From: Armigeres subalbatus
Lineage: Eukaryota; Arthropoda; Insecta; Diptera; Culicidae
Reading direction: 5' to 3'
DNA: 64,000 bases
Assembly (NCBI RefSeq): GCF_024139115.2
Contig: NC_085141.1
Coordinates: 66,167,675-66,231,674 of the forward strand
Positions 35,629 through 47,648 of the stretch are shown here, piece after piece (position 1 is the first letter of the stretch; each line of letters opens with the position of its first letter). The notes under the pieces are model-generated. The model saw nothing but the letters and a program-made list of their open reading frames with translations. It searched no databases and had not been told where the DNA came from. The translations under genes and the position numbers were made by a program.

Positions 35629-35905
35629 CTTCTTCTTCTTCTTGGCATTAAATCCTCCACTTGTACATTGCCGAGCGCATTTGTTCATTTAGCACTTTCA
35701 CAGTTATTAACTGGGAGGTTTCTAAGCCAAGCTACCATTTTTGTATTTGTATATCCTAAGGCTAACACGATGGTACTCAAGGAAGTCGAGACAATTTCCA
35801 ACCCGAAAATTTCCTAGGCCGGATCGGGAATCGAACTCAGCCACCTTAAGCATGGCCTTGCCGCACGACTAAGGAAGGCCCCGAAGACCCCACGACTAAA
35901 GACGG
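35629..35905 (-). mobile_element. Feilai-like SINE with 15-bp target duplication
   Basis: Same family and orientation as 18791-19084: (AAG)n tail at the left, B-box region GGAATCGAACTCAGCC on the plus strand, head near 35870-35882. AAATCAAAGGTGGTT flanks it (35614-35628 and 35906-35920). The head has a deletion and the body is more diverged, so this copy is older. A short extra stretch (CCGAAGACCCCACGACTAAA) lies beyond the head. Confidence 0.88.
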
Positions 35906-35920
35906 AAATCAAAGGTGGTT

Positions 35921-37869
35921 TATACTTTGATTCAATTCTAAGATAAAATGACAAAAGCATGAGGATTATTATTTCCGCTAATTTCCCCACCCCTCTCAAT
36001 CTTCTCTAGCAAATAAAAGGGAAGTGGTGATTTGGCACTTACTTAAAGAGATGTCTTCATTTGAACTACTCCCTTTAAAAACCATGTAGTTGAATATTAG
36101 GGAAGTTGTTCATTATGTCGGTAATTTTTTGTAGCTGGCTATATGCGACCGTGAAAAATGTTACTCCGCACAATACTATAAAAGGTGTCTACCCAGCGTT
36201 ATGGGTAGATAAATTCATTATGTCTGCCACCAAATACAAACAACATTATTGAATTTCTATTGAATACCACACACATTTCATAGGCCGATTTATTCCTCGG
36301 CCGATCGCATCTACTAAGATCTTCAATATAAATAGCCTAATTAAAATCCAAAAAAGTGAAGAAGATTGATCACATCAATCAAAACAAACCCATTACAGCC
36401 AGAACATCATCAAACATTGTATACATATGAAAACATCCGACAACTGGACACACCTACCGTCAACCCTAAACGTCTTCTAAGAATCGATCGTTATTGAATT
36501 TCTATTGCCCTTTTGTTATGCTCCGCATATTGTCATGTCTTCCTCGCGCGCCATTCAAATCGCCGAATAGAAACGAATAACTATAATAACGGACTAACCA
36601 ACAACAACAATCAACGTCGCAGTGTGATGCTTTGTGACCCTCAATCAACCGATTTGTTCCTACAAACAATAATGTGCCTAGGAAAAACATAATCATTTGC
36701 ATAATTTAATATTTTTCTTGTCGCTTCTTGCCGCCGCCTTGTCATCCGTTGCGTTCACGGATCATTCGTTCTCGGATCGGATGTGGTGCCACGGGGCACA
36801 CTTTTGACTGGAGACGCGATGAAGACGACCGTCGACAGACGCGACGTATCCTATGGACGACTTCATTGAACCTGCCTACAGGTCCAAGTCACCGAGACTT
36901 CCCTCCGTTTGGCGTTGGACTCCCATTGCTTGGTGCGAGCGGTATACTTGCTTAAAGTTATTTTCATGTTAATGATGCATTCAAATCGAATTGTCTTCCT
37001 CGCCATAGATGTGGATGACAACGACGACAACTCTCAAGTACGCGAGAATGGCAGCTAAATGAAGGCTTCAAAAAAAGATGGAAATTGTTTGAAAAACTTA
37101 AAGTTTGGCATTTACAAAATTTGCTGAATTCTTAAAGTAAACCGGTAATTTTGAATAAAGAGTTTATCATTCTGCATGCTTACAATGTAATATTTGTATA
37201 AAAATCTCGCCATTTTGTTTGATTGGACCAAGATATATAAGATTTTTTTTTTCAATAAAAATAAAAGTAAATATGACAAAGGATGGTTGGATGTATATGG
37301 AAATTATCTTCTCTACTACGTTCCGTCCACATTGTAGTCACAAGAAAATGAGGCTTGGTTGGAATTAGATTTTCTTCTTGATTGTTCGGGCTCCGGACGG
37401 AATGAATACACACGACAACAACGGGAGGAGCAAATTAGTCAATGGTACTTGTTTGCTTGTTTCTTACGGGTCTATGCTTTTTCACTTCTCAGATTGCAGA
37501 CAAGCGATCTGGGTGGGCGCATGCTATTAGCGTCCATTTGCGCGGATTGAGCATGCTTTCAATGGAACGGCGACGGAGCGGCTTGCTTGGAGGCACAAAT
37601 AGTACACGCCGTCGCTGCAGTTCCGAGCTGGTATGCAAATGTCCATGGCAAAAGCATAGAGCACAAAATGACCCGTGAAGTGTAAAAAGGATGAGCAAAG
37701 TCTCTTCCACGCTGTATGTTGAGTTCAAAAAACACATTATGATAATCGGTGGACGCGATCTAATCTTGTATAATGTTTTTAGTGGAGTGCATTGCTACTG
37801 AAATTAAACTGATTTGCAATCGTTCACGGATGAATCGTTTTTCCTAATAACTTGTTATGTAGAGGCCTA
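35921..37869. other. Unassigned DNA
   Basis: Around 35950 CAAAAGCATGAGGAT matches part of the retro-insertion at 13.36 kb. GC-richer pieces at 36720-36960 and 37350-37680 are open in several frames but carry no recognisable motif or defensible splice pattern. Confidence 0.35.
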
Positions 37870-37990
37870 GATTAATCCACCTAGAGGTGATAGTGTCCTT
37901 CTGGTGTATTTTAAAATGTGATGAGAAATATACATTAGAGAGGTCGAAACAGCACTTTAGGGTCATCTTTTCCATTATGTATACTCATTT
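37870..37990 (+). repeat. Diverged GATTAATCCACC repeat fragment
   Basis: GATTAATCCACCTAGAGGTG then GTCCTTCTGG matches the start of the repeat at 13992. The remainder decays quickly. Confidence 0.5.
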
Positions 37991-38239
37991 GAAGAACTCT
38001 TGTCGAACGCAACTTGTAGCGAGCAAATCGGTGAAGAATTAATGTCTAGAAATGTGCGAGATTCTTGCATGCTTGAGGACGGCAAAATCTGATTTTTTGA
38101 TTTCGTCTCGTTTCGTTGAATTCCAGAGATTTCGCCAGAAAAATCTAGATTTTAACAAAAAAAAAGGAAATTCGAAACAAAATCTAACGAATAATAATCT
38201 TCGTAAAATCAAACATTTTCGTCTGTGCCGTTGAATAAA

Positions 38240-39270
38240 ATCATTTGTTTATTTGTTTATTTATAAAAATAATTCAACTGACAATGAACGTCTAAATGAA
38301 TATTAGTTAAACTAATTGGTTACGGTCAGCGGTACGGAAAAAGTCAAGTAACCGATGACGAAACACGTCAACTGATTAATTAAGAAGAATTCGTTGAAGC
38401 GGCGACTGATGAATCGAATTGGTTCGTGTAGTGCATAGTTGCTAGTCTATGGTTCTAGAAGCAAAAATAGACGTCGACGAAGAGGTCTTTCAGTTGCATA
38501 TAGATTTAACTGCGACAGTAGTGCTGGCTAGTAGATGTGACCCGTGAGCAGCTTTCCAGAAAACAGGCAAGTTCGTCGGATCACGCCACCTTAGGGATCG
38601 AAGAGCGTATCTTAGGAACTTCCGTTGAACGGCTTCGATTCTAGCGATCCATGTGATCTGGAAAGGGCACTAAACCACAGCGGATAATTCCATTATTGAT
38701 TGCACAAGGGAACAGTACAGTGATCTAAAGCATAACGGATCACGGAATTCGCCGGCAATTTTGAAAATAAAACCCAATTGACGATTAGCTCGGGCAACAA
38801 TGTAGTGAGGTGTGTATGTCAGTCCGCTATCCAGGATAACGCCAAGATCCTTAATGTGCTGAACGCGAGTGAGCGATCGTTCAGACAGACCATAGTCTAA
38901 GATGATTGGTGCGTTTTTCCGGTGAAATGAAATTATGTTGCATTTTTCAATATACTTAAGCCCATAAGATTTCTTGAGCACCAGTCCGCAAAAATACACA
39001 ATATATTTTGCAGTTCGTTGCAGTCTGTCAGGTTTTTTATAACGTAAAAGATTTTGAAATCGTCTGCGTAAAAGAGACGGCAGCCTTCTGATATCATTAA
39101 TAAAGATCGAGAATAGTAGCGGGCACAGATTGCTGCCTTGAGGTACGCCCTATTTGTTTGCGAAATCTTCTGATTTTGACGTGCCAATTTTCACACGCAC
39201 CGAACGATTCTGCAAACATGACCTAAACCAATCGGCAGCCGTTGCTGAGACGCCGAGTAACATCAGCTTC
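38240..39270 (-). pseudogene. Jockey-like LINE, 3' part of the RT ORF
   Basis: On the minus strand: ADWFRSCLQNRSVRVKIGTS near 39215, GVPQGSNLCPLLFSIFINDI near 39130, the catalytic box CRLFYADDFKIF near 39065, then KCNIISFHRK and HIKDLGVILDSGLTYTPHY near 38830, ANRQLGFIFKIAGEFRDPLC near 38760, and a degraded C-terminus. An A-rich ATAAATAAACAAATAAACAA tail marks the 3' end. Stops and frameshifts lie between these blocks. The 5' side stops where the BEL/Pao LTR begins; upstream RT, endonuclease and ORF1 are absent. Confidence 0.85.
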
Positions 39271-39274
39271 TAAT

Positions 39275-39514
39275 CTAATTTCTCACTCGGTTTCTTTAAC
39301 TAGATTATTTATCAGTAGCTGATAAGGATTTAGCTTCTAGTTGGACGTGGTACCTGGGATACAAGCTACACTTGAAAGTAATTATTTAAGTGAATCTTCT
39401 GAGGTTTCCACTGCCACTGTCGTTATTGCTGTTATCGCCATTGGCATGGCATTTTTCTATTTCAACTTCACATCATTAGACAAGGTTGCCAAATTCTATA
39501 CTGTATCGCCAACA
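39275..39514 (-). repeat. BEL/Pao 3' LTR
   Basis: It shares TTATCAGTAGCTGATAAGGA, the following ~110 bp and the terminal CCAAATTCTATACTGTATCG with the other LTR. It contains a ~65-bp segment (about 39418-39490) that the other LTR lacks. The left limit is approximate. Confidence 0.75.
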
Positions 39515-40795
39515 TTCCCCTTCCCGTAAGGATGAGTGATAACACCATCGTTACTAGGACTTGCGACATCCAATACTGCTAATTTTGAAACCGGTATTCG
39601 AAACAATCCGTTTGAGGTCTGTATTACAGCCTGGCGAACTCGGCCATCTCTCCCTTTTACTATATCCAGAACTCGTCCACGCGTCCACCCATTTCGTTTG
39701 TTGTCCTCGATGGTGACCACTTAGTCCCCGGCATTGACAGATCTTGCTTCGCCAAACCATTTGGTCCGCTTCGTCAGCACTGGGAGGTATTCCCGTATCC
39801 AACGTTTCCAGAAATGGTCCAAGTTCTCTTGAATGAGAACCCAAGTGTTGCGAAGTATTTTGAAGGGACACCCCAACTCGACTGATGGGTGCTTAACGCC
39901 ATTCGAACTGCCGAGAAGAAAATGGTTTGGGGTTAACGCCTCTTGTTCCGGGGAATCAAGCGGCAAGTATGTAAGTGGACGGAAGTTTACGATAGACTCA
40001 GCCTCCATCAAGTGAGCTAGTAAAGCTTTATCGTAGAATTTCCTGTCCTTAGGTATACTCATAAGCGCTGTATTGACTGAGCATACCAGGCGCTCCCATG
40101 AGCTTCCCATGTGGGGAGTGGATGGTGGTATGAAGTACCACTACCAGGTACCACTTCGTCTCCGCATTCGTAAACATTGCTGCAGCAGGTTCGTCGATGC
40201 GCCTTATCTGTTCTTCCAGAATCTGCTCCGACGAAATTCCGACCATTATCGGAGTATATCTCTAATGGTGCTCCCTTACGGCATATGAATCTGCGGATGC
40301 AAGCTATGCATGAAAGAGTAGACAGGTCGTACGCGACCTCCACATGAACAGCACGGATTGTTAAACATGTGATTCGACAGACCCTTCTTTTTGCATTTGC
40401 CCGACCTACTTTGATGAGAATTGGTCCGAAGTAATCGATCCCGATATAGCTGAACGGCCGCACTTCGGGAGACAAACCACATTGAGGTAGTGGACCCATT
40501 CTTGGTACAGCTGGTTGCGACTTGTATATCTTGCAAAATTGACAAGATCTTGTCACTGTCCGTACGACGGGTCCCTATGGCAGGGATCCACAATTAAGAA
40601 AATAACATAGTGTTTTCGTGGTAGAATGACAGGATACTTGAGGTCAAATGAATCAACACGTGCCGCTGAAGTGCGGCTGTCTATACGCAGAACTCCAGTT
40701 GGGTCCAGCATAGGCGTGAGTTTGTAAAGAGGGCTTGACTTCGCAAGTGAACTTTGCTGGTTTACCGGATGTTTATTTTCTGACATGATAGCCAT
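39496..40795 (-). pseudogene. BEL/Pao integrase region
   Basis: Minus-strand pieces in order: LYKLTPMLDPTGVLRIDSRT (about 40720), the zinc-binding half SCQFCKIYKSQPAVPRMG (about 40545), the core YIGIDYFGPILIKVGRA and KGAPLEIYSDNGRNFVGA with the two conserved Asp residues (about 40445 and 40250), then MEAESIVNFRPLTYLPLDSP (about 40010) and ALTPNHFLLG with a C-terminal tail to about 39500. The pieces sit in different frames, so integrase is not encoded intact. Confidence 0.85.
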
Positions 40796-41084
40796 TTCGT
40801 CCGGAAAGATGGACCATTATACCATCTTCCATATTTGGGTTTCAGCTGCTTTCAAAACTACATGAGTCGGTTCTTTTCCCACTTTTGAATTTGATTTATT
40901 GGCTTTATAGACGGCGAAAAGGTGAACAACGAATGCAACCGCTCGCATCAGTAGTCGGTTCCAGTTGGAGAAGCGTTCGAAATCGATGAATGGTGTAACC
41001 AAGATGAATATAGGTGTTGCAATCTGCCAAATTCACGATTCAGCCATCTTGGATTTTAATATGGAAGAGCCAGCGGGTTTGTTT

Positions 41085-41981
41085 TCATTTTGCACTGAAA
41101 ATTAATTTTTCACCCCCGCCTTCTTCTCTTCCATAAACTTGGAAGATTGCAATACCTAGATGTGTATTCATCTTGGGTGTAACTACTTCGTGAAACAAGT
41201 GACACGGACGTAATTCTTCTTCTGTGGAGATAATCGGAGAAACAACCTTCGGCCAAAACTCCTCCGACATGTTCAAAAGCTCTGGTCATTGAACCCAACA
41301 ACTACAGGGATCGAAGCAAGGCCCTCTGCCCCATTTGATAGCCTCATCTGTGATGTTAAGCTTGCTTGGAACCCACCGCCACTCGTTGACCTTGCTTAAC
41401 GTTAAGACTTCTTCTACGCGACAAGCAACGAATTGCTTATAGCGGCGATGTTCAGAGCGAAGCCAGGCCAAGACTGTATTCCCTAGTAACATTTTTGTTT
41501 TATGCTGGTTTTATAACACTCTTGAAGAGTAAATTATGGTCTTCAAGAGCGTTATAAAACTCAAAATGTTACTTGGGTTGGAATCAGACCAGCAGAAGCG
41601 TTGTTGAATCGTGTGATTTTCTTCCACGAACGTCAGCAAACGATCTCTCAGGACAACGGCCATCAACTCAAAGCGCGGAACTGACACATACTTTAACGGA
41701 GCAAATTTTGTTTTTGCTGTCACGAGTAAACATAGTGGAATTCTTTCTGTGTCGATAATCCTGAAGTATACAACGGCATCGACGAACAAATGTGCTTGCA
41801 GCGTTTCATATTGTTTAGTGCAAACTTTTGCGAAGTAACATCGAGGTATCCGTATTATTTCTACTACGTTCAATAACTCGATCCATTTTTGCCAACGTCG
41901 CTCGATCCGTTCATCCATGTATTCATTCCACTTGATAACGCTTCGCCGTACATCCTGCATGATTATTTTGCCTTGCACCAA
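41085..41981 (-). pseudogene. BEL/Pao RNase H region, interrupted by a MITE
   Basis: SVPRFELMAVVLRDRLLTFV (about 41690) and RFCWSDSN (about 41600) are the conserved start of the RNase H-like region. The continuation WLRSEHRRYKQFVACRVEEV lies near 41460-41400 beyond the 97-bp MITE, followed by WRWVPSKLN and EAIKWGRG. The two sides rejoin in frame once one copy of the 2-bp duplication is discounted, which fixes the insertion point exactly. Confidence 0.85.
41481..41577 (+). mobile_element. 97-bp near-palindromic MITE, copy B
   Basis: Begins CCCTAGTAACATTTTTG and ends GTTACTTGGG. Flanked by TT on both sides (41479-41480, 41578-41579). Same length and ~95 percent the same sequence as copy A at 25610-25706. 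Inserted in BEL/Pao RNase H coding sequence. Confidence 0.9.
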
Positions 41982-42203
41982 GAAAGACGCAAGGATCCCG
42001 AGCGGATCGAAAAGGTCGGTCTACTTCTCGAACGGATGAGAGCATCTATTTCGGTCCGAAACATGGTAGTTTCCGTTTCCGTGTGCCAGAGCATTCCCAT
42101 CACTCTCTCCGTTTCACCATCACCTGCAGCTTTCAAGTCTTTTGTCGTTACCTTCAAGCACTCACCCAGATTCTCCAAAACTTCCTTCTCATTGCTTAAT
42201 CAA

Positions 42204-43362
42204 TTACGGATTTCCGAAATCCGCCCTTGCTGTGTACTGCTCTGTAACTAGTTTGGCTTGCTGCGTACTCTCGAAACTATCGAGGTAATCATCCACGTAA
42301 TGTGATTTTATGATTCCTTTTGTCGCCCTTGGGAACTGGGCCTCATGCTCTTGCCCATTTTTATTCTTTATGAATTGAGCAGATGAAGGTGAGCTGGTCG
42401 ATCCAAAAGTCAAGACGTCCACCACGTGAATTTTTGGGGGTTCTTCAATGGTATCGCGCCATAGAAAACGCTGGGCTTGACGGTCAGCTGCGATGACCTT
42501 TATTTGATGAAACATTTGGTCATTTAGGTCACCGCAGACTGCCACTGGAAATTGGCGATAACGGAACAGAACCGAGGGTAGTGGTACTAGGAGATCGGGT
42601 CCTGGAAGAAGAAATGTGTTCAGCGACACCCCTTCAACTTTCGCTGCTTCGTCCCAAATCAATCGTACCTTCGTAGGCTGCTTAGAATTAATAACGTCAC
42701 CCAACGGAAGGTACCATGTTCGCCTGGGATCAGTCTCGTTCAACTCCGCTTCTGTGGCAGGGTGCGCATAACCTTTGTCCTGATATTCCTGCAGTGGTCT
42801 GTGCAGGTTTTCTTTCAGAAAAGGACCATGATTCATACGTCTCTCCAAACACTTCATTCGTTGCAGAGCCATTGGAAAGCTGTCGGGAAGCTCGATTTCA
42901 TCGTGTTTTCGCAACAACCCTGTCGCGAAACGGTTATCTTCTCTACGAGTTGTTTGTTCCAGAATCCTCCGTGCTCTATTCGCATCATCTGACTCAAGAT
43001 GTTCCATCTTCCTTAATCCAACTTCTTCTGCGTCAATGTATTCACGAAGCAAGAAGTTCATTTTTTCTCCGGGGTCGCACTCGCAAATATGGTAGTTGGA
43101 ATGGTTTGCTTCACAGTTGTCCGACATACTCCCATATACACACCAACCGTGTTTTCACTGCTATTGATCCTTCTCTTCCTTCTTTCATTTTTTGTGGCAC
43201 CGCCAGCGATAGATTACGCAAACCGATTAGCAATTTAGGAACCGCTCTCTTGTAGCTGCAAATCGATAATCCAATTAGATTCTGATACTTCGTCTGAAGT
43301 TCTTCAAAGTGAAGAGTTTGAAATGGTAGATTCAAACGATCCACGGTTCTAGCGTAGTCCAA
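42204..43362 (-). pseudogene. BEL/Pao protease and reverse transcriptase region
   Basis: A protease-like stretch (AVPKLLIGLRNLSLAVPQKM near 43240) precedes a 307-codon open stretch (42204-43127). That stretch contains the linker ALQRMKCLERRM, then TWYLPLGDVINSKQPTKVRL, WDEAAKVEGVSLNTFLLPGP, FPVAVCGDLNDQMFHQIKV and the catalytic box SHYVDDYLDSFE near 42290. These are the usual Pao-clade RT blocks; the D-DD acids are still present. A frameshift separates protease from RT and another follows YVDD. It is the best-preserved coding stretch of the window. Confidence 0.9.
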
Positions 43363-43441
43363 TCGGTATTTCTTCTTACTTCCCAGTTTCCGATATTTCC
43401 CAGTTCCGATATTTCAATCGAAACTATCTGCGTGCTTTCCT

Positions 43442-44369
43442 CTAAATGGAACATACCCACAGTCCATTTCTAACTCTCTGACTTTGGTGCCGGGGTTTCA
43501 CAGACAGTTTTATCAACTTGGCGATTATGACTTCTGGACGCCCATAGAGAGTTTGCAACATGCGGATAACTTCAAGTACGGAATCTGCCCTTAAGGCATC
43601 GTTGCAACCGTGCCAGGTTTTCCGCTCTGGTGTATCCACAAGCTGAAGTACTATTGCGGTAGCTGCTAATAAATAACGGCCACTCTTCTGGGTCACCGTA
43701 AAAATCTGGCAGATTTTTCGGCATAATCTGTCTTCCCGCCAGCTATTTTTCAGCTTCATGACTGCTACACCCTAATTGTGGTTACTGTGTAGTACTGACT
43801 AATCCGATCTCCGTTAAGCGTGCGAATCTGCTACGCTGCTGCTCTTCTGTGCGTTGACCTATGAAAGGGTTCGGTGAATTAAAATCGCGAGTATCACTAA
43901 CCTAAACGGGTTTTTCGGAAACTTCAGCTTGATTCCAATTGGACTGAGACGAAGGTTCCACAAAGGCTTGTCCTAACGAATTAGATTTCGCAATGGCCAC
44001 ATAGGATGTGGCTGATTTACGCTGCTGTAACTCCAGTCGGCATTTTCGAAGCAGTTCTTAAAGATCCTGCAAAGCCTGGCAATCATTTATCGAATCCTCT
44101 TGACATTTCTTAAGTTACGATTTAAGTATAATGAAGTCATCTGGCATAGGCTTTGGTACTTCAATTTCCTTGGGCTCTGTTCGGCTCCGTTTGATAACGA
44201 CAGTGCGCTTTGGTGACACTTTGCTATTCAACTGACCGTCATCAGCAGACCTACCTATTGATACTATCGCAGGCATGGAGTGACTGAGAGGATCGTTTAT
44301 TTTGGTTGTGCCTACAGCACCTTCTTCTTCCTCAAGCAATGTACATACAGAGACGGATTTCGGTTTCAT
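43442..44369 (-). pseudogene. BEL/Pao gag-like remains
   Basis: The piece 43442-43759 reads TWHGCNDALRADSVLEVIRM followed by LQTLYGRPEVIIAKLIKL, the gag-type block of BEL/Pao polyproteins. Upstream, 44115-44369 is charged and unstructured (KVSPKRTVVIKRSRTEPKEI) and may be a gag linker. Stops separate the parts, and the N-terminal gag start is lost. Confidence 0.65.
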
Positions 44370-44794
44370 GCCTTCATGAACTCTTTCTCCATACTTATCC
44401 CTAATTCTTTTTTCCGTAGCTCTTTTTCCTATGCTAGCCGTTGTAAACTAATTGCTAGCAGAGCTCTTCGGTTCGACGTCATCGACGACACCCTCCCCTC
44501 ATGTAAGATTTTTTTTCATACAAATGATTTTTTATTTATATGGAGCGTAAGATATTGACCGACCCCCTCCCCCCTATAAGTGCTTACGTAATATGTGTAT
44601 GGCTCCATATCGTCAGCAGTGTCGGGAAGATCACATCCAGCGCAGGCATACGAGTCATGAGGTGAACTTGTCTTGGACATCCTTGTCGAATTTCTTAAAG
44701 ATTTTGTTCAGGAATGATACAACACCGGTTCTGTTTAGCGTGATGCTTTAAGAAATTCGGTTTGGTATTAGGTGATTCCTATTCCGCGAACAAG

Positions 44795-45005
44795 GTATCT
44801 AATTTATAACTCGGTTTCTTCAACTGGATTATTTATCAGTAGCTGATAAGGATTTAGCTTCTAGTTGGACGTGGTACCTGGGATGCAAGTTACACTTGAA
44901 AGTAATTATTTAAGTGAATCTTCTGAGGTTTCCACTGCCACTGTACCCAGAGTTATAAACTATCCAAGTATAAATCAGACCAAATTCTATACTGTATCCC
45001 CAACA
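44795..45005 (-). repeat. BEL/Pao 5' LTR
   Basis: Matches the 3' LTR except that the ~65-bp segment after CCACTGT is replaced by ~35 bp of unrelated sequence (about 44945-44980). The left limit is approximate, and no clear primer-binding site could be assigned. Confidence 0.7.
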
Positions 45006-45370
45006 TCCATAATATATTGTTATAGATCAGGAGACACGGTTTTGAGATATCCTGGGTCATCCAAACTGTCCTAGAGTTCCGAACTTGCGATCTACAGCTA
45101 CGGTCTCTCGTCACTAGGAACTTGGATATGTATTCAAGCATGTCCATAACATATTCCAGTATACCATGAGACATGGTAAGCTGGTTTTGGGACATCCTGG
45201 GTTATCCAAACCATCCTTGAGTTCAGAACTTGCGATCTACAGCCACCACTATAGCTTTTTCATCTCTTTAAGTTTGGATATGTATTCATCCATATCCATA
45301 ATACATTCCTGAAGATCAAGAGACATGTTTAGATGGTTTTGGGATAAACTGGGTCATCAAAACCGAGCCC
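45006..45370. repeat. Three ~150-bp tandem repeats
   Basis: CCTGGGTCATCCAAAC-type sequence recurs at 45050, 45196 and 45348, each with GATCAGGAGACA or similar upstream; the first two are followed by GAACTTGCGATCTACAGC. Spacings are about 146 and 153 bp. The array starts immediately beside the BEL/Pao 5' LTR. Confidence 0.7.
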
Positions 45371-46007
45371 ACCCACGCAATCCAGCACCACTGATGGAAG
45401 CAGCGAGCCCTCTTCCTTCATTTAATTGCGCTGTATATTTCATTACTCACTTACGGTATCTGTTGACCACCCAAGAGAGGTAATGGATATAATTGAATGC
45501 ATCTTGAAGCTTTCAGTACTGAAAAAAGATTTTTTTTTGCAACTGTAGATTTCAAGTCCCGAACTCAAGGATAGTTTGGATTGCCCAGAATATCTCATCA
45601 ATATCTTACCATATCCGTTGACCTCCCGGAAGGTGTAATAGATATAATGGAATGTAATTGAAGCTGGCTGAAAAACGATGTTCTTGCAGCTGTAGATTTA
45701 AAGTCCTAAACTCAAGAAATGTTTGGATGGCCTAGGACGTCCAAAGAAGTTAAAAAATAGTTTGTCGAGCATTTTCGGCTCACACCTCTAATATGATATC
45801 CAACATCAGTCATAAGCTCGATCATTGGATTGGTCAAATGATCTGAGCTCCAGAACGTTTTCAAGAACCAAAAAGGTGATGCACGGATATGTGGTTCAGG
45901 ACTTGGTTGATCGGGTAGTTTGCATGTTTTTAACTGCAGGACGTTTTGAATAACCAAACCGGCCTATAGTAGCTTGAAAAAGTAAAGAGTGAAATTCAAT
46001 CGGGTCA
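45371..46007. other. Degenerate continuation of the tandem-repeat sequence
   Basis: Related phrases such as GCAACTGTAGATTTCAAGTC, repeated near 45690 as GCAGCTGTAGATTTAAAGTC, suggest older copies of the neighbouring array. No gene was seen. Confidence 0.45.
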
Positions 46008-46185
46008 ATGGACCGGGTCCGCGACGTTAGGCATAAGTACGTTAGGCATAATGGAGGTTTGGTATAATTCTGCCTTCTTTATGTCATGGGCTGTTCTTTG
46101 GGTCATTTTATGCCCAACGTCCATTATGACTAACGTTTTTATGCCAAACGTCTTTATGCCTAGCGGGGTATACCCCAATGGACCT
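46008..46185. repeat. ACGTTAGGCATAA motif cluster in both orientations
   Basis: ACGTTAGGCATAA occurs twice at the left; related complements (TTATGCCCAACGTC, TTATGCCAAACGTC, TTATGCCTAGCG) occur at the right, ending in GGGGTATACCCC. It resembles a small foldback made of a short-period satellite. Confidence 0.55.
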
Positions 46186-47637
46186 ACTGCGATGTTCGTC
46201 GATGCACGGATGCATCGTTCAGGACTTGGTTGATAAGGTAGATCACATGTTTTGAATTCCAGGACGTTTTGGAGACCCTAAAATAGTTTACGTTTATTCA
46301 AAACTCGATCAATTTAAGTTTTAAGAGTTAAGATGACATAGATATTTTTGGACATATATCTCAACTTAGGACATATTGTTTCTAGACATATTTCCTGATA
46401 CATTCGAGGATGTATACTACAGAACAGATTGGACGGCCAAGAACAACCGAAAACAATATTTCAACGCTTTTTCAGTTATATCTATACTAGTTTTGGCAGG
46501 ATCCAGTGAAAAACCCAAACCAAACGTCAATCTCCGTAAAATAGAGTCGTCCTGAAAGGGCTAAGTTAGTGCCATGAAACCACTGATTTGATCTAGTGTT
46601 GTGTACCCTCATGTGATCATATCCTCATTGCATATTTGATTAAAGCGCACCTTAATCATTCTGTTTACCTTTTCCACCACTGCAAGTCATCATATATCAT
46701 CGACCCAACCATGCTGTCAAATTGCGCAACTTATCGAAACCGAAAACGGCATGTCCTGGCTTTTTTTCCTTTTAACAAACGAAACCACCCATAAATTACA
46801 ATCATATATAGGTGCTCGCGCAGCTCACTTCAACAATGGATAAATTCGAATGAACCTTTAACTCGATCAATAGTAAATCATTTTATTCAACTCTTCTAGT
46901 GTGACAGTCAGTAGATATTCTCGCCAAGTAATTCATAGTTAAACTCGAAAATTAAGGACAAGCTTCCCGGAATCCAAAACTAAATGCACTAGCGTTTCAA
47001 GAGCACCCCATTCAAAACGGAAGCAACGCACAACTGTAATTTTTGTTATTCCATTTTTGCATTTAGTTTTGGATTTCGGGTGGCTTGTCTTTAATGTAAG
47101 CATCTTTAATTTGATAGAATTTCACCGTTCCAGAAGGTGTTTCCTTATTCGTCAGATTCATATAGGAAAAAAATGTTATTTTTATCAGATCTCGAGCCTA
47201 CGGTAAAAAATAGGCCATGATGCTTTTGCTCTATTTGCGTTTGGTTAAACTCTTTAGTTAACGTCGAAGGTAACCGGATTGTTGCGATTAATACTTTTGC
47301 TTATCGCAACGGTGAATATTGAATAGCTGTGGTTCCCCATGAACTGTACAAAATGACTTTTTGCATTTCCTGCGGTACTTTGCTTGTAGAACGAAAATTT
47401 ATTCATATCCATTTATGGACGCATTTGTTATATTTGGACTATCTACAACTACTGAATCGAGGAACATTGGATACGATGAATGATTACTGGGACTGATGAA
47501 AATAAACTTATTGGGTCTCCGTTCGGTTCAACAGAACCCCAACTAAATGACATCGAATCTTCTGTCGAGGTTATTCAAATTTTTGAACTAGCGGCAATAA
47601 TATGAAATCCAATACTTTATCCCGGCTAGATGTTTTA
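46186..47637. other. Unassigned DNA
   Basis: No coding, RNA or repeat structure was recognised. Confidence 0.35.
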
Positions 47638-47648
47638 TACTGTGCATT

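Larger units (their letters stand above)
39275..45005 (-). mobile_element. BEL/Pao LTR retrotransposon, degenerate
   Basis: Two related LTRs (39275-39514 and about 44795-45005) flank gag-pol remains in the order gag-like, protease, RT, RNase H and integrase on the minus strand. A purine-rich GGGAAGGGGAA immediately precedes the 3' LTR start, as expected for a polypurine tract. LTRs begin TGTTGG. Gag is poorly preserved and pol is broken by many stops, frameshifts and one MITE insertion (41481-41577). No target duplication was found around the outer LTR ends. It is a non-functional copy. Confidence 0.88.

Noticed and set aside
39341..39529. 62-codon plus-strand frame beginning MDVVPG, with a near-copy at 44865
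   Set aside because: Both lie in the BEL/Pao LTRs, antisense to the element, and diverge after the shared LTR sequence.
42716..43255. 179-codon plus-strand frame
   Set aside because: Antisense shadow of the BEL/Pao protease/RT coding sequence.
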